DNA from: Treponema sp.
GTDB taxonomy: Bacteria; Spirochaetota; Spirochaetia; Treponematales; Treponemataceae
DNA: 5,762 nt
NCBI GenBank assembly: GCA_016290335.1
Contig: JAEETM010000149.1
Location: 1-5,762 of the forward strand
Direction of reading: 5' to 3'
In this document: piece after piece, positions 1-5,626 of the stretch
Numbering within the stretch: position 1 is the first letter of the stretch
Layout: every line of letters begins with the position of its first letter
Notes under the pieces: generated by a model
Databases searched by the model: none
What the model was told of the DNA's origin: nothing
What the model saw: the letters and a program-made list of their open reading frames with translations, nothing else
Position numbers and translations under genes: made by a program

Positions 1-176
1 TAGCGCAAGGCCAACCGGTACTGCGCTTTTGCGTTGCCATATTCAGCCAGCACCAACAGTGTTGCCAATTCGTTTTCATCATTGAGAGAGATATCATTGA
101 TCAGCGTATCCAATTCAAACAATTCCTTTCCGCATTTTAAAAAAGTATTTGTTAATAAAGCATAGCACTCCTGCAT
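1..176 (-). CDS. Sel1-repeat protein, N-terminal part (runs off left edge)
   Basis: Translated on the minus strand, the first 58 residues are visible. Residues 44-58 read AEYGNAKAQYRLALR, a clear start of a Sel1-like (SLR) repeat, a TPR-related helical hairpin that usually acts as a protein-interaction scaffold. Residues 1-43 are helical and unremarkable, with no signal peptide. The ATG at 176 is the only ATG between an upstream in-frame TAG (near 225) and the repeat. It has no convincing Shine-Dalgarno sequence, so the true start may instead be a TTG further in (AAGGA precedes one by about 10 bases). The region just upstream (180-220) forms a terminator-like hairpin in the opposite direction, so this 5' end may have been rearranged. 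Family assignment is fairly secure; partner and pathway cannot be told. Confidence 0.6.
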   Translation of the reverse strand, partial: MQECYALLTNTFLKCGKELFELDTLINDISLNDENELATLLVLAEYGNAKAQYRLALR

Positions 177-179
177 TTT

Positions 180-220
180 CGCATTGTCCGGAATAACGGA
201 TAATGCGTTTTTTTCTTTTT
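180..220 (+). terminator. Intrinsic-terminator-like hairpin with T-tract, pointing right
   Basis: The arms CGCATTGTCCG (180-190) and CGGATAATGCG (197-207) pair over 11 bp with a single G-U wobble, closing a GAATAA loop. They are followed by seven Ts, a C and five more Ts (208-220). This is the classic rho-independent terminator form for plus-strand transcription. No plus-strand gene is visible to its left in the window. Read on the minus strand it lacks a T-tract and would lie in the leader of the Sel1-repeat gene. Confidence 0.6.
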
Positions 221-228
221 GCTATAAT
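220..228 (+). promoter_or_regulatory. Extended -10 promoter for the HTH gene
   Basis: TGCTATAAT carries a perfect TATAAT (223-228) preceded by a TGn extension, which can work without a good -35. The hexamer 17 bases upstream (200-205) is a poor match to TTGACA. Transcription would start near 235, giving a leader of about 70 bases before the gene at 308. The box sits directly after the T-tract of the terminator-like hairpin, so it would be insulated from read-through. Confidence 0.5.
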
Positions 229-272
229 TTCACTTACAAAGAAGCATTCAGTGAAACGAAATAAGGAAAAAC

Positions 273-311
273 ATGATGTAATTATGTCATAGATTTATGG
301 TGAAGGCATGA
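273..311 (+). promoter_or_regulatory. Leader with three mini-ORFs and an imperfect dyad
   Basis: After AAGGA (263-267), ATG-ATG-TAA begins at 273, ATG-TCA-TAG lies at 284-292, and a four-codon frame starts at 297 whose TGA overlaps the ATG of the HTH gene (ATGA, 308-311). The stretch 273-290 is also an imperfect palindrome, with ATGA and TCAT flanking a central TAATTA (7 of 9 pairs match). The sequence is as stated; a role in translational coupling or autoregulation is inference. Confidence 0.3.
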
Positions 312-664
312 AAGTATTTAGAACGTTTGGGAATTCAAATCCTGCCGGAATTATTATAAATGATGGCTGGATTGCGTTGGCCGCAGCTATAATATGTGAA
401 CTGAGCGTTGATGAAGCTTTGCACCGTGTCTGCGGTATTCCATTTGGCAGAAGAAATCAGAGAATAGGCGGGCGTGGTATCTCTGATAAGATTCTTAAAC
501 TTTATTGTGAGAAACCGGAACTCCATAACAGTGAAATTGCTTCTGTTATCGGATGTACACGGGAAATGGTGAGAATTGTTTTGAGGAAACACGGAATCCC
601 GAAACGCAACAAGTGGGAAGGACATATTAGTTTGGATCCGCGTTACTATAAGAATAAACAATAA
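308..664 (+). CDS. Small helix-turn-helix protein of unknown function
   Basis: A 118-residue soluble protein that I do not recognise as a named family. Residues about 59-97 form a convincing helix-turn-helix: a first helix (DKILKLYCEKP), a second (NSEIASVIGC, with the typical E-I-A core) and a recognition helix (TREMVRIVLRKHGI), followed by the basic tail PKRNKW. This resembles homeodomain-like or sigma region 4-like HTH modules of phage and mobile-element regulators. Residues 12-45 look like a separate helical segment. An in-frame TAG at 290-292 leaves ATG 308 as the only ATG start; GGTGAAGG lies very close to it, and the start overlaps the stop of a four-codon mini-ORF. A transcription regulator is the likeliest role, but a recombination or replication accessory protein cannot be excluded. 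Confidence 0.6.
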   Translation: MKVFRTFGNSNPAGIIINDGWIALAAAIICELSVDEALHRVCGIPFGRRNQRIGGRGISDKILKLYCEKPELHNSEIASVIGCTREMVRIVLRKHGIPKRNKWEGHISLDPRYYKNKQ

Positions 665-730
665 CCTGTAAAGAGTTTAAGGATTCTGCTCATTTGTTGG
701 ATTGAAAATAGATAGTGTTTTTCTGAGAGA

Positions 731-747
731 TAGCCTGTATTAGGCTA
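731..747. repeat. Short perfect inverted repeat upstream of the dnaB fragment
   Basis: TAGCCT (731-736) and AGGCTA (742-747) form a perfect 6-bp stem around a 5-base loop, 39 bases before the dnaB start. It has no T-tract, so it is not a terminator. It could be an operator or a leader hairpin; no convincing -35/-10 pair was found nearby. Confidence 0.3.
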
Positions 748-786
748 CAGTAAAGTTATGAAACTGTGAGAGAGAAGGAACTAACG

Positions 787-1179
787 ATGCAAGACAGAGT
801 GCCACCTCAGAATATTGAAGCGGAACAATCCGTACTCAGCGCAATGCTGATTGATAATACTGCTGCCAGTTTAGCTGTTGAAATGCTTTTGCCAGAAGAC
901 TTTTACAGGGAATCACATAAGGTTATATACCGTGCCATGCTTGCGTTACTGGCAAAAAACGTACCTCTCGACATGGTCACTTTGATAAATGAACTGAAAA
1001 AGATGAATAAGTTGGATGACGTGGATGGCGTTGCTTATATCACATTGTTGGCAAACTTTGTACCTACAGCTGCCAACGTAAAGTATCACGCAAAAATTGT
1101 AGAAGAAGGAATATTAAAGCTTATAACACACAGGCAGAACAAAAAATGCCTTATATCGTTATTGTCATTGATGAATTGA
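787..1179 (+). CDS. dnaB: Truncated replicative DNA helicase DnaB, N-terminal domain only
   Basis: Residues 1-107 match the N-terminal domain of the hexameric replicative helicase DnaB: PPQNIEAEQSVLSAML near the start, then EDFYRESHKVIYRAM, VTLINELKK and the ending KYHAKIVEE. In the full protein (about 440-450 residues) this domain forms the collar that contacts primase, and a RecA-like ATPase domain follows. Here the linker and the entire ATPase domain, with Walker A and B, are missing. Homology stops near 1107 and the frame ends at TGA 1177-1179 after about 23 residues that are FtsK sequence read out of frame. ATG 787 is preferred over the GTG at 766 because AGAAGG (773-778) lies 8 bases before it and MQDRVPPQN is the usual DnaB start. 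The product cannot unwind DNA. If made, it could at most form N-domain contacts or interfere with the intact helicase encoded elsewhere. Confidence 0.75.
   Translation: MQDRVPPQNIEAEQSVLSAMLIDNTAASLAVEMLLPEDFYRESHKVIYRAMLALLAKNVPLDMVTLINELKKMNKLDDVDGVAYITLLANFVPTAANVKYHAKIVEEGILKLITHRQNKKCLISLLSLMN
1098..1125 (+). other. dnaB/ftsK recombination junction
   Basis: In one frame DnaB similarity runs through AKIVEE, ending at about 1107. In another frame FtsK similarity begins with RNIKAYNTQAEQKMPYI from about 1107, where ATG 1146 encodes the M of KMPY. The two therefore meet within a few bases in a GAAGAAGGAA stretch, compatible with joining at short homology. The fusion is out of frame, so no chimeric protein results. 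Confidence 0.7.
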
Positions 1180-1859
1180 GCGAGCTGATGATTGAGGCTA
1201 AGACCGATACAGAAGCCGCAATTCTACGTCTGGTCTATAAGGCGCGGACCTGCGGTATCCATTTGGTGTTGTCAACGGATTGGCCTTCCGTGGATGTAAT
1301 TACAGGTGTTGTGAAAGCAAACATCCCGTCCCGCATTTCTTTTGCCGTTTCTTCGTTAACGGATTCCCGCACCATTCTTGATATGGGCGGCGCGGAAAAA
1401 TTATTGGGCAAAGGTGATATGCTGTTTTATCCTATTGGAGCAAACAAGCCTTCACGCGTGCAGGGTGCTTTTATTTGTGATGAGGAACTGAGTAGAGTAA
1501 TTGACTTTATTAAGCAACAGGGCTTTCCGGTTGAATACAATGAGGAAGTAACAAATGTGGACTTGCTTAGTGAAAGGCAAAAAGAAACAATGACTGTTGA
1601 CGAGAGCAGCGGGGAAGTGGCGGGTGAAAACGGGCACGACGCGTTGCTGAAAGATGCCATCCGGCTGGTATTGGATCTGGGACAGGCTTCTGCATCCATG
1701 TTGCAACGGCGTTTCCGTATCGGATTCAAAAGGGCAGCTCGTTTGGTAGAAATTATGGAGGAACTGGGTATCGTGGGGCCTGCTATTGACAATAAGCCGC
1801 GTGAACTACTAATGTCCAGGGAAGAAGTGGAATACAAGTATTTACGAAAAAAAAGATAA
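1107..1859 (+). pseudogene. ftsK: 5'-truncated FtsK/SpoIIIE DNA translocase (Walker B to gamma domain)
   Basis: The C-terminal third of an FtsK/SpoIIIE-type hexameric DNA pump, which moves chromosomes through the division septum. Numbered from ATG 1146 (237 residues), Walker B is residues 3-10 (YIVIVIDE), followed by VDVITGVVKANIPSR (49-63), DSRTILDMGGAEKLLGKGDM (73-92) and a linker. The gamma winged-helix domain is at about 165-223 (GQASASMLQRRFRIGFKRAARL), which in intact proteins reads polar KOPS/SRS DNA motifs. The membrane domain, the alpha part and Walker A are absent. FtsK similarity starts before ATG 1146, at about 1107, showing a broken 5' end; no Shine-Dalgarno sequence precedes 1146. 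The nearly invariant TQRPS motif reads TDWPS (44-48), which suggests decay. A full-length copy must exist elsewhere. A DNA-binding gamma-domain peptide remains possible if it is translated. Confidence 0.75.
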
Positions 1860-1932
1860 CGTCTTTACTGCAGAAAGATTACGTTAATACGAAGTTCGTT
1901 ATCATTAAAAAGTGAGTTACGGTTAAATAGTT

Positions 1933-1967
1933 ATACCCCAGAACGCTTTTTCGGCGTTTTGGGGTAT
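1933..1967. terminator. Strong hairpin between convergent genes, probable terminator
   Basis: ATACCCCAGAACGC (1933-1946) pairs with GCGTTTTGGGGTAT (1954-1967) over 14 bp with one G-U wobble, around the loop TTTTTCG. It lies between the ends of the FtsK remnant (1859) and the nuclease gene (2035). Neither flank has a proper T-tract, so termination strength is uncertain, but position and stem stability fit a shared terminator for the convergent genes. Confidence 0.55.
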
Positions 1968-2034
1968 TATGCAAAGCGCAGGTTTGGTTTTTTTGTTCAA
2001 AGGAAAGCGTGTTTTTTAACAATATGTAAAAAAA

Positions 2035-3048
2035 TTAAGGCATTGGGATGAGTTTGTTATTAGTCCATTTATATATGCTTGTAATATCGTCGTTTAAACT
2101 AATACCTTTCTTAATGTACTTATCCTCATAATACTTAATTGCTTCATCTGTTAAAATTACAACTATTTCATAATTAACAACTAATTTAGTAAAATCAGGA
2201 ATATACTTTGGTGTTTTACGAATGTCAAGTTTTTTGTAGTGTCTAATGATATTACTAGCTTCATTTTTTCTATCTTCCATATGAGTGCTATTAATATATG
2301 CTTTCATTCCATTTATATGTTTATCTAATCCAGTTTTTTTATTATTGCAAGCTGATTTGGTAGATTTCACTTCAATTAAGGCCAATGCTTTGGGTACACC
2401 GTTATCATATCGTATACCTAACATATCAGGGTGATTTAAGACAACATTTTGATTTTTAATATCTTCGTCTCTGGCATCTTGACTTTCGTATTTCTGTGAA
2501 AATTCTAAATCATAAACATAGTAACAATTTTGAACATTAGTAAGAGCGGTGAATAATTCATGTTGTCGCTTCTTTTCGACATAGTTGCTTTTTGCATTAT
2601 CTTCACCGAAATATTTATCCATAATCTTGATCATTAATTCACATAAACTTGCAAAAAAAGTATCAGTTAATTTTTCGTCTGGGTTTATGTAGCGATATGG
2701 GTATGAAATTTTATTAATATCTTCAACAGTATTTAAATCTTTTGGTATTTCAAACTTATATTCATCACGCAGCTTATTTAGTAACGTAATCTTTTCCTCG
2801 TTCTTTGCATGGTTTGCGCTGACTTCTATTTTATAATCGCGTTTGTGTAGGCCACCACGCAGATAGCTTATGCGCAAAACAACGTGATTATTGTAATAAA
2901 CAATAACTACGGGAGGAGTGGAGTTCCCTCGAAAACACAAATGTAGTTTACCATTGAGTTTAATGAATTTTAGAACACCATTAAGTTTTTCGTCCGGTAA
3001 TAAAGCATCTATAAGTTCATCCGGAATCTTTGCTCGATTATCAATCAT
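2035..3048 (-). CDS. Probable PD-(D/E)xK-family nuclease, uncharacterised
   Basis: A 337-residue soluble protein with no named family I recognise. The central-to-C-terminal part has the signature of a PD-(D/E)xK nuclease core: a helix with E164 (QHELFTAL), then P207-D208 (HPDMLGIRYDNG), a spacer strand, and I225-E226-V227-K228 followed by STKSA. A helix with GLDKHINGMKAYI (240-252) comes next. D208, E226 and K228 would be the metal-binding and catalytic residues. Residues 1-150 form a separate region rich in strands, then helices, perhaps for substrate recognition. ATG 3048 has GGGAGG at 3057-3062, 8 bases upstream. The gene is far more AT-rich than the AAA gene (15 G+C of 60 at 2101-2160 versus 37 of 60 at 3961-4020), suggesting transfer. 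Restriction or anti-phage defence is plausible but unproven; a Holliday-junction or repair nuclease is an alternative. Confidence 0.6.
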   Translation of the reverse strand: MIDNRAKIPDELIDALLPDEKLNGVLKFIKLNGKLHLCFRGNSTPPVVIVYYNNHVVLRISYLRGGLHKRDYKIEVSANHAKNEEKITLLNKLRDEYKFEIPKDLNTVEDINKISYPYRYINPDEKLTDTFFASLCELMIKIMDKYFGEDNAKSNYVEKKRQHELFTALTNVQNCYYVYDLEFSQKYESQDARDEDIKNQNVVLNHPDMLGIRYDNGVPKALALIEVKSTKSACNNKKTGLDKHINGMKAYINSTHMEDRKNEASNIIRHYKKLDIRKTPKYIPDFTKLVVNYEIVVILTDEAIKYYEDKYIKKGISLNDDITSIYKWTNNKLIPMP

Positions 3049-3115
3049 TACAAAAACCTCCCATTTTCTAAAATGTTATAATTTCTCATTTTTTAAAGTT
3101 TGCATTGTTTACAAA

Positions 3116-3144
3116 ATTATATCATAGTATTTATTATTTGTCTT
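3116..3144 (-). promoter_or_regulatory. Promoter for the nuclease gene
   Basis: On the minus strand, AAGACA (3139-3144, 4 of 6 to TTGACA), a 17-base spacer and a perfect TATAAT (3116-3121) form a good sigma-A-type promoter. Transcription would start near 3109, about 60 bases before the nuclease ATG at 3048. The -10 overlaps the stop codon of the broken small gene upstream. Confidence 0.5.
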
Positions 3145-3322
3145 GCCAGTCGTTCTGTATATGTTCCTTCTGATTCGAAATTAAAAATGTCCAGAATTTT
3201 GATGCAGATGTCAATGTTTTTCAGGGCTTCTCGTATCTGTTTCAGTAATATTTTGTTTCTGGATTATCTATGGAATGATATTTCTGAACATATGCTTGAT
3301 AGTTATTATCCATAGTTGCCAT
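3117..3322 (-). pseudogene. Small helical protein gene, split by a one-base frameshift
   Basis: Starting at ATG 3322, 8 bases after the AAA gene's stop and with AAGGA close before it (3326-3330), the minus strand encodes MATMDNNYQAYVQKYHSIDN and six more residues, then TGA at 3242-3244. Another frame, reached by a -1 shift at an AAAA run (complement of 3251-3254), continues as KQIREALKNIDICIKILDIF and then about 22 residues to TAA 3117-3119. Joined, this gives a coherent protein of about 68 residues, helical in its second half, with no membrane segment or known family. One lost A in the run, programmed slippage on AAAA, or a sequencing error would each explain it. The gene would be the second in a minus-strand operon after the AAA ATPase. 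The reading is moderately supported and the function is unknown. Confidence 0.45.
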
Positions 3323-3330
3323 TTTTCCTT

Positions 3331-5454
3331 TCACGTGAATCCGATGCTTGGCTTTTCCTTTCTGTAGTTCTGCACGCTTTCCATCGCAAGATCGTCTGCC
3401 AGCAGTGTAATCAAATCTTTGCGATGCAGGGGACGGGAAGAGGTAGTTGTTTCTGAGTTCAGACGTATAAGTCGGGCAGATTGCTTCATGATGCTTTGTT
3501 CTAGCAGGTTGCGGGCAAAGCGTCCGTTGCCGAAATCCGCATGTTTTACAGCTTCTGCAAATAAATCATAGGCTTTTTCTAAAAACCGTTTGCTGCAGGT
3601 ATAACCTTGTTCTTTCAGCATCAGCGCAAATATTTCCGTCATTTCTTCTACGTTATAATCCGGGAAATTTAAGTGAAAGGCGATGCGGCTGCGCAGTCCT
3701 TCGTTAGACTTTAGGAATTCTTCCATCGGTTCCGGGTAACCGGCAAAGATAACGATTACATCATCCCGGTGGTTCTCCATTTCCTGAACGATGGTATTGA
3801 TGGCTTCCGGCCCAAACTTGTCATCACTGTTCAGCGCATAGGCTTCGTCGATGAAAAGCACACCGCCCTGGGCCTGTTTGAATTTTTCTTTGACAATGAT
3901 GGCTGTCCAGCCCACATATTTGCCAACCAGATCACTGCGGCCGCATTCTACGAACTCCCCGCTGGCCAGAAGGCCCCGGTCTTTTAATATGCCTGCCAGC
4001 AGACGGGCGCAGGTGGTTTTGGCGCTGCCGGGATTGCCGGTGAACAGCATATGCAGGCTTTTCCTTTGGCTTATCAATCCTGCTTCCTGTCGCACTTTTT
4101 TAATTTGAAAATCCGCCAGTATTGTATCTATAATCTGCTTGATTTCTTTCAGGCCTACCATGTTCTGCAATTTTGCGTAGTTGTCCGACGTTTCGTTTAA
4201 CTTGGATTTTTCCTGGAGACAACCGTGATAAGCGGTATAAACAAGGTCTTGCAAGGCGTGGCTGTACCAGGAATTAAAATCGTAGGTCACGCTTTCGGCA
4301 GTGTAGTGTTCCTGCTCTGTTAAAATGTTTTCCCAGTCTTTGGGAACAAAGTCATTAACATTGCTTTCTTCCAACAAATGTGCCAGAAATTTCAGGGCAG
4401 TTGCCCGGTCTTTTATCTGTTCTACAAACTGTAAAAAGGAAAGCCCCATGCTTTCTGATGCAGAATACTTCTGCAGTATTCCTTGTTGCGGGTTTTCCAA
4501 TAGTACAAACAACGTTTTCTGATGATATTTTTCCATAAGCCGGAAGAACCGTTTCAGGACTTCCTCATCTGTTTTTTCTGAGATTGCGTTGAGAAAGACA
4601 GGACGCCGCCGTATTCTCGTATTACTGTCATTATCGGTGAAGTCGATTACCAGCATGGTGCCGTTTGCCAGTCTGCAAACGGTTTCCAGTTCATCCCATT
4701 TATCTTCGTCGTTTTGCAGGTTCAGTTTATAAAAGGATACAGTTGTGATGCGGCGTCCCAGCAGGCGTCCGTTTTCCAGCAATGCCTGAGACAGCAGGCT
4801 GAGCAGTTTTCTGGCGGCGCTGTTGCCGGTGAAACAAAAATCATAATGTATCGGGATGCCATAAAACTTTTTTGGATTTTTGTCAGAATAGATGCGTTCA
4901 ATTTCTTCGCGGAAAGAATCATCTGCAAAGCTGTTCCGGGCCTGATGCAACACTTCGCTGAAACCATACACGCTTTGCTTCTGAATTGATTCTCGGCCTT
5001 CTGTTCCCGTGATGATGTTACGTTCATAACGAAAGTAATTGTCCAGCAGGTTCCATGTGGGGGCGTACACATCCGCTAGATAGCGTTTGCGCTCTGCGGC
5101 TTTGTGCTGTTTTACAATTTCGAAAATGGTAGTTTCTTCCCACTGCAAGTCTGCATCGTCCGCAGTTCCTGCTAATACCTGCTTAAAGGTAGCAAGCAAG
5201 GAAATGGCGGATTCTTTATTATCTGTTCCGAAGTAAACAGTTGCCTGTCCTCTGGTCGGTTCGTATTCCGACATAAAGCACAAGGTGGTTCGATAACTTA
5301 CGGCGTCATACAATTTTTCGTTCCAGATGCTGGCGCTGGTTTTGCTCCAATGTTTGGAGAGGGCTGCCGGGTAATTATTGTTTTCCGCGTTACAAAAGGT
5401 TCCTGCTTTTTCTTCTTCTGATTTCCAATGAATGTTCGCTTTGTAAAATAGCAT
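3331..5454 (-). CDS. AAA ATPase with C-terminal CbxX/CfxQ (SpoVK)-type module
   Basis: A 707-residue cytoplasmic protein. The C-terminal AAA module (about 430-660) is intact: Walker A G473-NPGSAKTT-T481, with A478 in the place of the usual G; Walker B GVLFIDEAYAL (531-541; D536, E537); a sensor-1 strand VIVIFAGYPEP (566-576); arginine-finger-like LRSR (587-590); and sensor-2 GNGRFARNLLE (642-652). This is the CbxX/CfxQ/SpoVK pattern, a family that remodels protein complexes. Residues about 198-325 look like a decayed second module: FTGNSAARK (208-216) mimics a P-loop and TMLVIDF (266-272) mimics Walker B without the catalytic E. Residues 1-195 match nothing I know. ATG 5454 has AGGAGG (5462-5467) 7 bases upstream. 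A small broken gene follows after 8 bases, then the nuclease gene. ATPase class is firm; target is unknown. Confidence 0.8.
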   Translation of the reverse strand: MLFYKANIHWKSEEEKAGTFCNAENNNYPAALSKHWSKTSASIWNEKLYDAVSYRTTLCFMSEYEPTRGQATVYFGTDNKESAISLLATFKQVLAGTADDADLQWEETTIFEIVKQHKAAERKRYLADVYAPTWNLLDNYFRYERNIITGTEGRESIQKQSVYGFSEVLHQARNSFADDSFREEIERIYSDKNPKKFYGIPIHYDFCFTGNSAARKLLSLLSQALLENGRLLGRRITTVSFYKLNLQNDEDKWDELETVCRLANGTMLVIDFTDNDSNTRIRRRPVFLNAISEKTDEEVLKRFFRLMEKYHQKTLFVLLENPQQGILQKYSASESMGLSFLQFVEQIKDRATALKFLAHLLEESNVNDFVPKDWENILTEQEHYTAESVTYDFNSWYSHALQDLVYTAYHGCLQEKSKLNETSDNYAKLQNMVGLKEIKQIIDTILADFQIKKVRQEAGLISQRKSLHMLFTGNPGSAKTTCARLLAGILKDRGLLASGEFVECGRSDLVGKYVGWTAIIVKEKFKQAQGGVLFIDEAYALNSDDKFGPEAINTIVQEMENHRDDVIVIFAGYPEPMEEFLKSNEGLRSRIAFHLNFPDYNVEEMTEIFALMLKEQGYTCSKRFLEKAYDLFAEAVKHADFGNGRFARNLLEQSIMKQSARLIRLNSETTTSSRPLHRKDLITLLADDLAMESVQNYRKEKPSIGFT

Positions 5455-5486
5455 GATTGTTCCTCCTTGCTCGGTGTCATTATTAT

Positions 5487-5497
5487 TCTGTGACAGA
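5487..5497. repeat. Perfect 11-bp palindrome at the AAA transcription start
   Basis: TCTGT and ACAGA flank a single central base. The site abuts the minus-strand -10 box and covers the expected +1 (near 5490), a position where a bound repressor would block the promoter. It may also be chance in an AT-rich spacer. Confidence 0.35.
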
Positions 5498-5505
5498 TTA
5501 TAGCA
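5497..5505 (-). promoter_or_regulatory. Extended -10 promoter for the AAA ATPase gene
   Basis: The minus strand reads TGCTATAAT, with a perfect TATAAT at 5497-5502 and a TGn extension. The hexamer 17 bases further upstream (5520-5525) is a poor -35, so the extended -10 probably carries the promoter. The expected start near 5490 gives a leader of about 35 bases before ATG 5454. Confidence 0.55.
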
Positions 5506-5520
5506 AAGTCAACAAAAACA

Positions 5521-5542
5521 ATTATCCTAAATTTCGGATGAT
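5521..5542. promoter_or_regulatory. Imperfect 22-bp dyad, candidate shared operator
   Basis: ATTATCC (5521-5527) and GGATGAT (5536-5542) flank TAAATTTC; 9 of 11 base pairs are symmetric, and the inner 16 bp have a single mismatched pair. The dyad lies midway between the two divergent -10 boxes and overlaps the -35 region of both promoters, so one bound dimer could control both genes. No regulator for it is encoded in the visible flanks. Confidence 0.4.
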
Positions 5543-5566
5543 AGTTAGCTCGTTTTGTGTTACAAT
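5538..5566 (+). promoter_or_regulatory. Promoter for the MBL-fold hydrolase gene
   Basis: ATGATA (5538-5543, 4 of 6 to TTGACA), a 17-base spacer and TACAAT (5561-5566, 5 of 6) with a TGT extension at 5558-5560. The start would be near 5573, leaving a leader of about 54 bases that ends in an AGGAGG ribosome binding site. Confidence 0.6.
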
Positions 5567-5626
5567 AGCAGTGAAATGAAAACGCAAAACAATACAACAC
5601 ACGATTGCACAGGAGGAAACAAATTT

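Noticed and set aside
335..661. A 108-codon minus-strand open frame opposite the HTH gene
   Set aside because: The plus-strand frame has a recognisable HTH and sensible composition; the reverse frame shows no motif.
1427..1837. Minus-strand open frames opposite the FtsK remnant
   Set aside because: They are shadows of conserved FtsK gamma-domain coding sequence, serine-rich with no motif.
1888..1901. ACGAAGTTCGT short palindrome resembling half of a lox or LexA-like site
   Set aside because: Only 5-bp arms with a single central base; there is no second arm or promoter context.
3063..3095. AAAATG/CATTTT inverted repeat ahead of the nuclease gene
   Set aside because: Six A/T-rich pairs with a long loop are expected by chance in such AT-rich DNA.
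3769..5072. Several open frames of 65-91 codons on the plus strand and one of 116 codons on the minus strand inside the AAA gene
   Set aside because: They lie wholly within the well-supported ATPase gene and encode no recognisable motifs.
5298..5600. A 100-codon minus-strand frame crossing the AAA start and the divergent promoters
   Set aside because: It overlaps the AAA gene in another frame and would run through both promoter regions; no domain is seen.
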